Origin: Gordionus sp. m RMFG-2023
Taxonomy: Eukaryota > Nematomorpha > Gordioida > Chordodea > Parachordodidae
NCBI RefSeq assembly: GCF_954871325.1
Contig: NC_088775.1
Coordinates: 84,111,561-84,175,560 of the forward strand
Reading direction: 5' to 3'
Length of the DNA stretch: 64,000 nucleotides
The position numbers were made by a program, and so were the translations under genes. Positions 22,731 through 34,569 of this stretch are shown here, in pieces (the stretch's first letter is position 1; every line of letters begins with the position of its first letter). A model generated the notes under the pieces. The model did not search any database and had not been told where the DNA came from. It was given only the letters and a program-made list of their open reading frames with translations.

Positions 22731-25394
22731 ATATAGAGTCAAAGAGAATAAGATGTCAAAAGATATGAGGTAACACCAATCGAAATCAACAGACAGAGAA
22801 GTAAAGCAGCAGAACAGGAAGAGATGGTCGAAAATAAAAACAGTAATGAAATAAGTATAATTTTAGATCAACATTTGGAGGTTTTTAAAGAAGAGTTGGG
22901 TACATTAAAAAATGTGGAAATAGATATAAAATTATTAGAGAACTACCAGGCTAAATTTTGTGCAGTAAGAAGATTGCCATTTTCTTGGATAAAAGAGATT
23001 GATACAGAATTAAATAAATGGTTAAAAGAAGGTATAATAAAACGGATAGTACATAGCGAATGGGCAACACCGTTAGTGCCAGTAAGAAAACCTGATAATG
23101 TCTAAGGCTATGCATAGATTTTAGAATTTCACTAAATCCTTGGATCATAACGGTAAAGTATCCTTTACCGAGAATAGAACAACTGTTGGCAAATTTGAAA
23201 GGAGCGATTTTTTTCTCGAAGATAGATTTCTCTAATGCGTATTTACAGATTAAAGTTAATGAGAATACAAGTAAAATGTTAACGATAACTACACATAGGG
23301 GTTTATTTGCGTTTTGTAGGCTACCTAAAGTTTCGGCGCCAATTTTTCAAAGGACTATGACGGCGTTATTTCAGGGAATAAAAGGAGTAATGTATTATTT
23401 AGATGATGTTCTGATATCGGGTAATACAGAAGAAGAGCACAATACTAGATTGGTTAAAGTGTTAGATATAATATTGGAAAATGGTTTAAGAGCCAATATG
23501 AATAAAAGTGTTTTTGGAGTAAAAGAAATTAAGTATTTAGGACATATTATTAAGGGTAATGAAATTACGCCAATTGCAAAGAATATTGATAAGATAATGA
23601 ATATGAGAGCACCGATTAATAAAACGGAAGTACAGGCGTTTTTAGGAGCAACAAATTATTATCATCGTTTTGTTCAAAATTATGCAGAAATTGCCACTCC
23701 GTTGTATGATTTATTAAAGAGAAATAAAAAGTTTGAATGGGGAGAAGCACAGGAGAAAAGTTTCGAAAGATTGAAAATAAAAATGGTAGAGAAACCTATA
23801 TTAAATTGTTTAAATGAGAATTTAGATATTATATTAGCAGTTGATGCGTCCAATGAAGGTATAGGAGGAGTATACAGATGATTGATAATATAGAGAAGCC
23901 TATTTTATTTTTGTCAAGACAGTTTAATAAGGCAGAAAAAAATTATTCAACTATAGAAAAGGAAGCGTTAGCAGTAAAGTTTGGTCTAACAAAATGCAGA
24001 GAATATTTATTGGGTCGAAAGTTTTTGTTATATACTGATCACAAACCGTTGGTAGGACTATTTAGAAAAGATAATAAAGAGTTGATGATTTCGCCCAGGT
24101 TACAAAAATGGTTATTATTGGTAGGCAATTTTGATTTTGAAATTAGATACAGAGAAGGTAAATTAAATTGTTTACCAGATATTTTATCAAGATTATTCAT
24201 AAAAGAAACAGAAGAGGAAGAAAGAGAGTCCAAAACCGATAATGTAGAAATATGTTTAGCAGAAGAAGAAGTTAATAATATTATAAGATCTTTGAAAGTA
24301 GATACTAGAGAGAAACCGATAACTTTGGAACTGGTAGATAATATATCTAAACAGAATTAATGAGAATTAAAGCATGTCTGAAAGGAGACATAGAATGGAA
24401 AAATGAGGACAAAGCATTCAAAAGAGTTAAGAATGAATTGAAGGCAATTGTCTGATGAGAGGATATAGTGTAGTAATTCCATGGACGTTAAGAAAAGATA
24501 TTCTAGCAACGATACATATAGGACACCAAGGTATAGAGAGGATGAAAAATAAAGCACGGGAATATATTTGGTGGCCCCAAATGAATAGGGAAATAGAAAG
24601 TTTCACTAGAAGTTGTGATACCTGTAACATGTGGGCAAATGTACCAGCAAAAAATAAAACAGATAAATGGCCAGAAACAGAGGTTCCAGGGAAAAGAATA
24701 CATGTAGATTTTTTAGAATATGAAAAAAGAAAATATTTTATCATAGTAGATGAGATTGTCAACAGGTGTCAGGTTTAATGACAAGAGTAGCCTTGACGAG
24801 AATAAAGGATTTTGTAGGTAAGTTTGGATTAAGGGAAACTTTAGTTTCGGATGGAGGACCAGCGTTTAAAGGTAGAGTGTCTGACAAATTTTATGAAAGG
24901 TGGAATATTAAGCATTTATTATCGCCACCACATTACTCGAGAAGTAATGGATAGGCCGAGAGAATGGTTTCCATTGTAAAAAGCTGGCTTAAGAAAGAAA
25001 AATATGGAGAAGGAAAATGGTGGTTATTGTTATTAGCTTACAATAACAGTAAGAGAGCCAAAGGTAGGTCACCCGCGGAGATATTTTTAGGTAGAAAAAC
25101 AAGAATGGAATTAGATTTTTTGAAAGAAAAAATAAAACAAAAGGATAATACATATGAGGAGAAATTTAAGGTTGGAAGCTTAGCTTGAATTCTTTTGTTT
25201 GATGGTCCAATCAAATGGGGGGAAGGGAATAGTAAAGAGAAATTTAGGAAGAAAAGGAGTTGCGGTAGAAATTGAAGGACAAAAGGGAACTTGGTCTAGA
25301 CATATCAAACAAGTAAGACCTAGATATTTAGAGCAATAATATTGGAGATAATTATAGATAGAATGTTTTAGGATTTAGGAAAATATATATATAT

Positions 25395-25620
25395 TATGAG
25401 ATGGAAATTGATGATAGACATAGTTATGAGAATCATAATTTCTGACGATATGGAATTGATGATTGACATAATAATGAGAATCATAATTCTAAGGATGATA
25501 ATTGATGAAGGACACAATTATGAGAATCATAATTTCTGACGATATGGAATTGATGATAGACATAGTTATGAGAATCATAATTTATAGAGGAATGAGAATC
25601 ATAATTTATAGAGGAATAAA
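25395..25620 (+). repeat. Tandem repeats downstream of integrase
   Basis: Several copies of tatgagaatcataattt in units of about 24-60 bases, lying between pol and the 3' reading frame. Confidence 0.8.
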
Positions 25621-25695
25621 ATAATTACTAGAATATGAGAGATTATAGAAGATCATTAGATTTTTTTTTTAAATTTATATAGTAATTTGTTTTAG

Positions 25696-26031
25696 ATGGC
25701 TTCCTTCGTCAGAGTAGGAAATAAAATTAATAAAATCGAAAAACGAGAGGTTGACGGATCCGTAGAGTCGAAGAAATGGATAGAAGCTGCCCGGTTGGAG
25801 GCACAACAAAGATATGGAGAGTTATTGCAAGAAGTAACGAAAAGACCAAGATATGAGACCAGAACAGATCAAGATTGGGTCAGGAGAAGTCGAATGGAGT
25901 GTTGGTCTTGCGGAGACACTTACAAGTTACGTTACTGTCCAACTGCGGCATTAACCTCCGACAACAATGCTCTGCTATCGGTAAGAGAGGTTATTGACCA
26001 GCCTAAATCTTCCACTCCAGTGGGTTTTTAA
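25696..26031 (+). other. Extra 3' reading frame of the gypsy element
   Basis: A 111-residue open frame just before the 3' LTR. It is charged and predicted helical in its first 75 residues, then has a Cys-rich motif (CWSCGDTYKLRYC) like a partial zinc knuckle. No envelope features (signal peptide, membrane anchor) are seen. Its base composition is less A+T-rich than the rest of the element. Function unknown. Confidence 0.6.
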
Positions 26032-26040
26032 GGGGGATGG
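26030..26040 (+). promoter_or_regulatory. Polypurine tract
   Basis: aagggggatgg lies directly against the 3' LTR, the usual plus-strand primer position. Confidence 0.75.
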
Positions 26041-26368
26041 TGTTGTAATTATTCACTTTTTCCTAATTTTTTTTATATTGTTATGTAATTATTTTTTTTG
26101 AATATTATAATTTTTTTATATTTGAATATTAGAATTAGTTATTATTATATTAAAATTTTAGTTGGGCATTGTTAGTTCGCCATTCAAATTTGCAATTTGA
26201 ATATTAAAAAGATATATAGAGGAAACAAAATTATTAAAATTTAATTTCGATATTTTTTTTAATTCATCCAATAATATTCCAAGACAAAAATAAAGGTTTA
26301 ATTATATATATATATTTTAATATTTAATCTTTCTATTTTTTATAATAATAAAACGTCAAAATCCAACA
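26041..26368 (+). repeat. 3' LTR
   Basis: 328 bases, the partner of 20,588-20,918. It is followed by the target duplication ccaac (26,369-26,373). Confidence 0.93.
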
Positions 26369-26373
26369 CCAAC

Positions 26374-27552
26374 TGATATGATTTTTTATAAATTTGAAAA
26401 GGGGTTCTTCGATTTCTATTTGAGCTTAGCTCATTTGTGATTTAGGCAAAAATTGTTTGATACTATGATTACCATCACGTGTAGGTAGAACGTAAATGTC
26501 TTGGTGACCTAAAGCAATCCAATTGTACCTCTCCTCTACTGAATTGTATGGCACCCATGGAATAAATTAATAAATTCTTGCAAACCCCGTATATATTTTT
26601 TAAGTTTTAAATTGAACCAATTGATGTTAGGTACAAAGATAAGGAATATAATCATAACAAATTTATATTTTAGGCTATTAGTAAAGATTTTGCTATAATA
26701 GTATGAAACATTGCATCGATAGTTTGGGACATAGCGAATATATTATTAAATGGTAAAAAAAAAATCATAAAGGAGAGATAATAAATTATATAGAGATTCT
26801 AAGATAGTTATAAAAAGAACAAAATAGTTTAGCAATCATCTTTAAAGCCGGGTGATGTCGTTAAAGTATAATTAACAAAAAACCCTTATATATTTAAGAC
26901 TCTTTTTACTGTAAGACATATAAAGACACCCAAATATCATCAGTTCTTAGAAGAAGAATTAAAATTGTGAAATATTTATTATTATTTAATTTTACTGAAT
27001 TCATTTTATTACTTTAAAGACATTTTAATTGTTTTATTTATATTATCGATTTGTCAAATTATCAATTATAAAGATTAAATGTTTTTTATTGTTTTATTGA
27101 ACATCTTATTACATATCAGATCACAACAAAAGATTTATTTGTAATAATTTTCTTCCAATTTCCTTTAAATAATATTGAAGCATAATATTTTTATATTGCT
27201 TTATATTATTATTTTTCCATAAGATATTATATGTCAATTTTTAATCACTGTAATTTAATACATCAGGTATATAATTAATTTAAAACGTATCAAAATAAAG
27301 TTTACTAATTGTAAATCGCAAAAAATTGGGAATCCCTTTAATTCCTAGAAAATTCTTAAAGCAATATTTAAAATATATTTTGGGTTATTACAAGTTATTC
27401 TCACACAGTCTCGTATTTTTTGTCTGGATGTTAGCGCTTGCGACAATAAAAATACGAAAACTTAAGCTTATAAAGATTGTTAGACACTACTACGTAGTAT
27501 AATTGTAAAAAGATATTTTGATAAAGAAAATATTAATTTTGTTAGACACAAT
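26374..27552. other. Non-coding duplicated spacer
   Basis: Continues the match to unit 1 (about 1,986-3,130) after the gypsy insertion. No gene. Confidence 0.6.
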
Positions 27553-27790
27553 GTTACAGGTATCCAAATCGAACCTGAATCTAACCGTTTAACCAGTATT
27601 AATCTAGAACCTGAACCGAATTTCGTAATAAAGTCTTTGGAAACAAGTTTTTATTTTTCAATGTTTGCCGCCATTTTTATTTTTTTTGTATCTTGCTATT
27701 TAGACGGTATTAGTTGCCCAGGTTAGCATAGAAATGTTAACAATCTCTTAAATTTATTTCTTCTCCTAATACATTATATTTTATAGAAGT
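27553..27790 (+). mobile_element. Decayed hAT remnant, unit 2 copy
   Basis: Paralogue of 3,131-3,400: an end-like sequence (aggtatccaaatcgaacctg) and a degraded C-terminal coding trace near 27,710-27,760. Confidence 0.5.
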
Positions 27791-27910
27791 GACAAAAAAC
27801 AATTTGTTAAATTTATATAATAATTGTATATTTTAAAAAAAAATTTATTACATTCTATTATTTACAAAAATTATATATTAATTTTAACATTAAAGGGAAG
27901 TTTTATTCCT

Positions 27911-29314
27911 TCAATTTGATCTTTCAACTCCTATAGAATTTTTCTTGTATTTTTTATAAAATTTACCCAACTTCGATTTTCTAAAGACTTTGTAGACATC
28001 CTGTCTATAAGCGGGATTAAAAATCATATTGAGATAAAAGGTTGACGATATATACGCGTACTCCATCAAAGTACAACCGGCAAAGGCTATTTCAGATTCT
28101 CCGGCAGTCACTAGATAATCAAAAAAATCGACTATGATAAGATATATGGAAACCGGAAGTAAGAAAACTAAGAATTCAAGCATTAATATAGCTAACATTC
28201 TAATGCTTATCCTGTATTCCAATTCCATCTGTTTCACTTTATGTTGGCCTAACGCAGTTTTAGAGTCGGTTTTCGAAATCATTGTAGAACTAGTTTTTGA
28301 ATTGGTAATGTCAATGGTATCTGCAATCTTATTACGATTCCGGTCAATAAAAGCCATATCAATAATATTTGAGGGTGTCGTAGTAAGCGAAACATTATGT
28401 TCGCTTTTAGATAGTTCTGGTAGTTTAATACTGCTAACAGTAAGTTCTTTTCCACCACTTTTCTCAAATTCCGGAGATATAGCAGCTCGATTTGTGTTAC
28501 TTGGTATGGTAACTTGTAAATTCGATATTACTTGATTCGCTCTCCACTTAATGTTTAATCTTTTATGCTTTAGGGAAATATAGTTAAGTAATAGTAATGC
28601 TCCGATAGGTATGAATCGTGTAAAAATCTCCCTAAAAATTCCGAAAATCGTCCACTCCCTTCTTTCCGTTTTTGTGAAGGATGCGAATATCCGTATATAA
28701 AGGAAAATTTTGGGATCTAATCCACAAATATTATTAAGTTTTAAAATGTGGAACCACCACGCTGAAGGTATGTACCAAGCAGAGTAATATAAAAAACAAA
28801 TCGCTAACATAATTTTAATCCTTTGGAGAGTAAAATGACTTTTATAATAATGAGGATAGGCAATGGCCATCATTTGAGAGATACCGAATATGACGTAAAT
28901 CCCGAAAGAAAAATTAATGAGCGTTTTCGCGATGGGGAAATGGCAATCAACCAAATAGATATTCCAAGGTAGATGATTTATAAAACGAACCAAACGGAAT
29001 TCAGCAATTAACGTTATAACAGGATAAAGTAGCATAAAAATATAATTAACCAGATTTACGGCATGAAACACATGAGTTAAATATACCCTGATATATATTT
29101 TCTTGTCCCTCATAGCGCAGTAGAGTCCCAGAGCATTGCCAATTATCCCTAGTATTAGTAAGATAGGGGCTAGATATACGAACACTTTCATCGTGGTTAT
29201 CGTTTTAAGTTTTAAGTTCCTGTGAATTGTGCAATTGAGGGACCCGTTTAACAAAAGAATTTTGAAACTCCTTTTATACTCCCTCAAATCTTCTAGTTCA
29301 AATAATATAGGCAT
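27911..29314 (-). CDS. Seven-transmembrane receptor (rhodopsin-like GPCR), unit 2 copy
   Basis: Single-exon 467-codon paralogue of 3,514-4,917, with the same seven membrane segments, N-terminal sequons (N23, N27), GN in TM1, NPAYR closing TM7 and the divergent S-Q-M in place of D/E-R-Y. Differences concentrate in the third intracellular loop (about 255-360), where short in-frame changes keep total length equal. One notable change is at residue 124, just before TM3: Cys here but Tyr in the other copy. It lies close to where this family usually has the disulfide cysteine that pairs with extracellular loop 2 (C197 in both). Both copies staying open amid decayed DNA implies that both are, or were until recently, under constraint. 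Ligand unknown. Confidence 0.85.
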   Translation of the reverse strand: MPILFELEDLREYKRSFKILLLNGSLNCTIHRNLKLKTITTMKVFVYLAPILLILGIIGNALGLYCAMRDKKIYIRVYLTHVFHAVNLVNYIFMLLYPVITLIAEFRLVRFINHLPWNIYLVDCHFPIAKTLINFSFGIYVIFGISQMMAIAYPHYYKSHFTLQRIKIMLAICFLYYSAWYIPSAWWFHILKLNNICGLDPKIFLYIRIFASFTKTERREWTIFGIFREIFTRFIPIGALLLLNYISLKHKRLNIKWRANQVISNLQVTIPSNTNRAAISPEFEKSGGKELTVSSIKLPELSKSEHNVSLTTTPSNIIDMAFIDRNRNKIADTIDITNSKTSSTMISKTDSKTALGQHKVKQMELEYRISIRMLAILMLEFLVFLLPVSIYLIIVDFFDYLVTAGESEIAFAGCTLMEYAYISSTFYLNMIFNPAYRQDVYKVFRKSKLGKFYKKYKKNSIGVERSN

Positions 29315-29902
29315 TCAATTTATTTTAATGGTGATTTAAATAAATCAAAAAGAGTTGAGTAATAATTTCAAATCGATTATTAGTTTAATTTTTTTTTAAT
29401 TATAAATATAAATTATATATTTAAAGATTGATATGTTTATTTTTTAAAAAGGATCTTTTTAAATAAATCTTGAAATATCAAATCGATAAATTAAAAAAAA
29501 TATATATTATATTAAAATAAAATTTTGAATAAATGCAATTAAATCAATCAAGGATAAGGTGAGCTATTTTTATGTTTGCTATACATATAACAAAGAATTC
29601 ATCTTTATAAAACATTTTCCTTATATCCGTGTTTTTTGGAACTTGGTGTATTTTTAACTCTATTGATTCTTCAAGTTATTAATTTATTTTTCAATATTTT
29701 AATTAAAATATTTGACAGTTATTTTGTGTATTACTCCTTTTTTTTAAAATATATTATTATTTATATTGTAATTAAGTGGGAAAAAAGAGGAGATTTAATA
29801 TGTTTATTTTTTTTTTGATCGTGTAACATTGGTGAGAGGATATAGATAAATACTATTTCGGTTTTGTATTTATAGTTTTTACAAATAGTCAGCATTAACA
29901 TA
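29315..29902. other. 5' flank of receptor gene, unit 2
   Basis: Non-coding A+T-rich paralogue of 4,918-5,505. Its persistence beside both copies suits a promoter, but no motif is defended. Confidence 0.45.
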
Positions 29903-29910
29903 ATATTTAT

Positions 29911-31253
29911 TAGAGGTCTGTTGGGCGGGGTTTCGGCCAGCCCGCCCACGCCCACCCATCTAAGTGGGCGGCGGGCAGGGTGGGTTAAGAAATTTAAACA
30001 ATGGGCGGGCGGATTAAAAAAATTAAAAATTATTTAAGTAAATATTAATAAAAATTTGTCCTTATGAACTTTTTTGGTATTAAAAATTAAAATGTCCTTT
30101 TTTTGTATCATAAAAACTTTTTTCTTAAAATAAATAAACTTTTTTGTATATTTAAAAATCCTATGTAGGGAACGACAAGAAAGAGATTTGCTAAAGCTAA
30201 TATTGGCAATTCCTGTAATTCTGAACGAGGATTTAGCATTGCTGAAAGGTTTTTAGAACAAGGTAGAACATGTTTAAATCCAGAAAATGTCGATTTATTA
30301 TTATTTTTGCATTATAATTATATATAATATAAATTTTAAATATTTTTTATAATTTTAAATATATATTTTGTTATTATAATTTTTTTTTCGTAATCGTTTA
30401 CTAATTATACTAATTATATTTTTCATTTTATAAATTATACAATTATAAATTAATTACAAGATTTAAATAAAGATTTATGTCAAATTCAAAATTTACTAAA
30501 AATATATATTAAAAAATATAAATTTTATATTGGTGGATGAGATACTTTATTTAAATTAGTGATCTGCATCGGGCCTAATTTTTCAAGCCCGGCCCGGCCC
30601 AAATTTTTTTTTTAAAAAGTTTTGCCGGTCCGGCCCGAATTCGAATTTTTTTTTAAAAAAATTTACTGGCCCGGTCCGAATTTATTTAAATAGAGGAATT
30701 AATTTTTATAATTACTCAAAATAAAAGACATATGTTATATGTCGTTTAGTTTCAAAAAATAAAATCAAATATTTTTATTTTACATAAAAAATTCAATAAA
30801 AATTGATAAATTTAGATATATTTAAAAAAATTTACAAAGTCCTACCCGACCCAGCCCGAATTTTTTTAAAAAATATTAGGCCCGGCCCAAACCCGATTAT
30901 TTAAAAAAAATTAGGCCCGAACCCGGCCCGAACGGGCTTCGGGCCGGGCCTAACTTTGCAGATCTCTAATTTAAATAACAAATTTCACAAAATTTACGAT
31001 TTTTTTTTTATCTCATTCATTTCTCTTTTATATTTTAATTCATTTTTAATATATTATTAGTTTTTATATATATATTTTTTTATTTTATATTTATATTTTT
31101 ATTCATAAAGGCGAGCGGGTAGACGGGTAAGGAATTTTAGACTAATGGGCGGGCACGTATATTTTTTGAAAACTGGCAGGGCGGGCAGGTTAAATTTTTT
31201 TAAACAGGGTGGGCGGGCTTATGGTCCAAAAACCCGCACAATGTAGACCTCTA
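29911..31253 (+). mobile_element. Non-autonomous hAT keeping a transposase C-terminal block, unit 2 copy
   Basis: Ends tagaggtctg and agacctcta. Flanks atatttat (29,903-29,910) and atagttat (31,254-31,261) match at 7 of 8. Dimerisation-region coding trace at about 30,175-30,330 (GFSIAERFLEQGRTCLNPEN). It carries an inserted MITE at 30,557-30,968 that is absent from unit 1. Confidence 0.85.
30557..30968. mobile_element. G+C-rich hAT MITE with exact target duplication
   Basis: Ends tagtgatctgca and tgcagatctcta. Perfect 8-base flanks atttaaat (30,549-30,556 and 30,969-30,976). The unit 1 sequence near 6,183 has the single unoccupied atttaaat. Both arms carry GGGCC/GGCCC and CCCGAA words separated by T or A runs. 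No coding. A second copy is at 44,112-44,503. Confidence 0.92.
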
Positions 31254-31261
31254 ATAGTTAT

Positions 31262-31995
31262 GCTTTAATTTGGTTAATGATTTGAGGAAAATTTACAAAT
31301 CTCCCTAAAATTTCAAATAACAATTCTGGAACCCCCCCCCCCCCTTGTAGAATTTAATATCCCTCGTTTAAAGTACATTATTTAGTTTACTGAAAAGGAG
31401 AAAAAACATCGTATCGTGCTTTTCTTTATGCACAAGCACATCAGCTGGTTGAGTCATAAGATTCTCAAATCTAATTTTTGAGTCTAATATACGATTCATT
31501 TATTATTGCTGGTGCGATGGAAAAACAAAGATAATGGCTCATTGGGTGCCCCTATCTTTTTGTATTCTTTATGCATATCTGTTGGTTGATTTGTGACACT
31601 CTTCATTCTAAGTGTCTGGTCATTATAGGATTCCTTTATTTCCAATGGGCAGAAAAACGAAGATGTCAGTTCTTTTATATGTGAATAACGAATAGAATTT
31701 TATAGAAGATATAAAATGAAAAATATTTGTATTTACAAAATAGATTTAAAAAAAATATATTAGCATACAATTTAATTTTATGAAAAAGTTATAATTCCTA
31801 TTTTATAATTTGACAAAGTTTTATAAACTTAAATGATATTATCTTTAATTAAAGCTAGTGGTGCTAATGGAGCTTTGCTAAACCAGGTACTTAAAACTTC
31901 TTTCTTTCTTTTATATATTAATAAATTGTGCTAGTGGCGACTGATAGTATAAAGTTGTAGTGGTCTATTTATATATAATATATATATAGACGGAC
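31262..31995 (-). other. Conserved flank with C-tract, unit 2
   Basis: Paralogue of 6,670-7,433. C-run at about 31,331-31,343, and a minus-strand open stretch at about 31,680-31,555 corresponding to the possible exon in unit 1. Confidence 0.3.
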
Positions 31996-32128
31996 TTGAA
32001 AAACGCTCTAGCAATCGAATATCGCTTTCCCACATTTCTTGCCCACTCTTTACAAATGGTATCGACACAGGACTTGTTCCTATTTCACTCGCCGTTACTT
32101 TAGGAATCCTCGTTAATTTCTTTTCTTC
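31996..32128 (-). CDS. Candidate internal exon, unknown protein (unit 2)
   Basis: 133 bases, open throughout, reading KLTRIPKVTASEIGTS then VSIPFVKSGQEMW. It has the same length, frame and flanking AG/GT as 7,434-7,566, with only a few replacements. The gene is not identified. Confidence 0.45.
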
Positions 32129-33189
32129 CTATCTTAATATGCTTAAATTCGGGGGAGGTGGGTAAGATAAAAGAAAGGAAGCTATCTGATTTTTAAAAAT
32201 TGGTTTGTCAGGCTCCTTATTTCTATTTTTATGAACATTCTATAAAAGATTTGCAAGTCATAGTGAGGTGATCCTATGATTGACTCTGTACATTTTCTAT
32301 GACAAATTTGAGCAGTATTACTAATTGAAATGTTTTTTTAAAAAAATATCCATTATTTATTTTTTAATTTATTACCTTAAAAATATTTTTGATAATTAAT
32401 TACACCATCGTAAATATATTAATAATTTAACTAATATTGTTAAAATGATATATAATTATACAATATAAGTTCCTAATATCTCTGCAATTTAATTAAATAA
32501 TTCAATTGATTTTCAGATGTCGTACTTCTGAGATAGGTTTCTATTCTCCATAATGAAGAAAAGGTCCATCTGTATTTATACTAATTGATTTTGTTGCTTA
32601 AAATATACGGTAATTATAATATATTTGAAAAAACTACAAAATTTAGTTTAAAGTATACAATGCTTTCATGGTGGAGGATTATTAATTAATTAATCTTTCG
32701 TACTAAGATTTAAAATTGGTCAATCAGATATGATCTTCAGGTACATTTATCTCCTATAAATATTAAGCGAAATATTTAATATCAATATCAAGATTTAATA
32801 TATCCTAAGACTGATTTCTAAGTGATAGTATTTGTAAATTGGCATTTGGTGAACCCAAATCGTTCATTGATTGAATAAAAAATGTATCCAAAGTAGATAA
32901 ATATATGGGTTATTTACAGTAATCCTCAATTGGTCCACATTAAATTGGAATTATTATTTGCCTAGGTGCAAGCTCAAAATCATATAATCTCGCTTTCTCC
33001 TTATTAATCACAAAATCTCATGGTGGATATTATCTCTTAGTTTTAGAAGTTATAACATATTAAAATTCGTGTAATCACTGCCGAATCCATATCATTTTTT
33101 TGAAAAATATTCCATAAATTGTTAGGCAATTATATAATTTATAAATACATATTCCAATGTGAAAAAAAAAATCGGATGTGCCATCGAAT
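32129..33189. other. Presumed intron or decayed exons, unit 2
   Basis: Paralogue of 7,567-8,673 with many indels. No assignable gene. Confidence 0.3.
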
Positions 33190-33415
33190 CTAACAATGTA
33201 CCAGCTTAAGATGAAATATCTGTCTAGCCCATTCTAATATTTCTTCAGAAGGAATCGAAATAGGCTCTTTTAGACAAAAAATGCCTTAACAACTTGATGT
33301 CGAAGACTCTATCGTATGGAGCATGTTTTTTTTGTAGTTTTTTTCTTCGTGGCACAAGAAGTCTTAAAAGTAATTCTTATTAACAAATTCTGTCTAGAAA
33401 ATGATTGATAATTTC
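33190..33415 (-). pseudogene. Mediator subunit 4-like fragment (unit 2)
   Basis: Same EEILEWARQI block as 8,674-8,886 and nearly identical DNA there. It lacks one A of a run found in unit 1, so the upstream part (TFKTSC region) and the downstream part fall in different frames unless another intron intervenes. It also has a 14-base stretch missing from unit 1. Confidence 0.33.
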
Positions 33416-34388
33416 CTGAAGATCTTATTTCTTCTTTATCTATCTATTTTGTTTAATATTTTTATTTGCAATCATTGTGCATCAGATTGTGAAGATGAAT
33501 AATCAGCTATCATGATTTCTGGCATTGGGTTTGGGTTATATATTTTTTATATTAAATTATATTACTTTTAGATTTTTGGTTGATAAATTTTTTTTATCTC
33601 CATCAGTGTTTAAGGTTTAAAAATATGCTTCAAATTTTGATAGAAAAAAAATATAAAAATTAATTGAACTTTTTGCTAAAATTTAAAATATTGTATAAAC
33701 TATTATTTGAAATAGAATAATTTGCATTTCACAAATTCAGTAAATATTTTTATTTTTTTAAAAAAATTAATACGGATGGGGGGGGGGGGGGCTGCTACAT
33801 GCCTGTATATTATATCTTATTATAATACTATGATTTTATATATTTCTTAATATTATTTGATTATAATATACAAATTCGTTTTATAGCCGCAAAAACATTA
33901 TATATACTTTTTGAATGATCAAACTTTATTGGTAATGGTATTTTGGATAGCTGATCATATCGATATATAAGATATAGGGGATTGGCTAATTTAGCAATTA
34001 AATAGAATTTAATGAAATGAATATGTTTTTTAGTATTAATCGAAAGCAAAAATGATATAAAAATGTAAATATCCATGGATCGGGTAACGTCTAAATTTTT
34101 TTTATTTAGGCCGTGCAGAGCAAAAAAATTAACGGACTGGTGGGTGGGCAAGATAGAGCTGCCAGTTTTATAAGTATTTATCTTTTAATATATTTTTTTT
34201 TCGTTTTCTATTTTTTTTTTAAACATCGCTAATTATTACCTTTTCCAAGCGGTATATTTAGTATCATTTCAACGATTTGAATTGAACGGGCTACCATTTA
34301 TTTGGGATTACTTAATCATATCCATTTTCAATTTTATATTATATGATTCATGAATACATTTGTAATATCCTTTTATTAATCTTTAAAT
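33416..34388. other. Non-coding end of the duplicated block
   Basis: Contains a G-run at about 33,778-33,791 and, at about 33,851-33,860, the unoccupied site of the hAT that sits at 9,344-12,076 in unit 1. Homology with unit 1 ends at about 34,388. Confidence 0.55.
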
Positions 34389-34569
34389 TATATATAAATT
34401 ATATATTTCAAAATTTTATGATAAATTTTTTTAAAATTTAATTATAAATAAACTTATATTTTTTAATATAATATATTTTAGCCATGTTAAAAAATAATAT
34501 AGTTTTATTTTGATAATATAATATAATATATAGCGAATAAAAAGATATTTTTATATATAAAAAATTTTT

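Larger units (their letters stand above)
20588..26368 (+). mobile_element. Ty3/gypsy LTR retrotransposon, full-length but broken
   Basis: LTRs of about 330 bases (20,588-20,918 and 26,041-26,368) begin TGTTG and end AACA. Five-base flanks ctaat and ccaac correspond to ctaac at the unoccupied site in unit 1 (near 1,985). Parts in order are a primer-binding site, a small Gag-like region with CCHC knuckles (around 21,420-21,600), aspartic protease with DTGA (around 22,115), reverse transcriptase with YYLDD (around 23,390), RNase H (around 23,830-24,180), integrase with an HHCC finger and core (around 24,500-25,190), an extra 3' reading frame (25,696-26,031) and a polypurine tract. It carries several breaks. 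The LTRs differ by only a few substitutions and short indels, so it is the youngest LTR insertion in the window. Confidence 0.92.

Noticed and set aside
24427-24762. Minus-strand frames opposite the gypsy integrase region
   Set aside because: Shadows of the plus-strand pol coding sequence.
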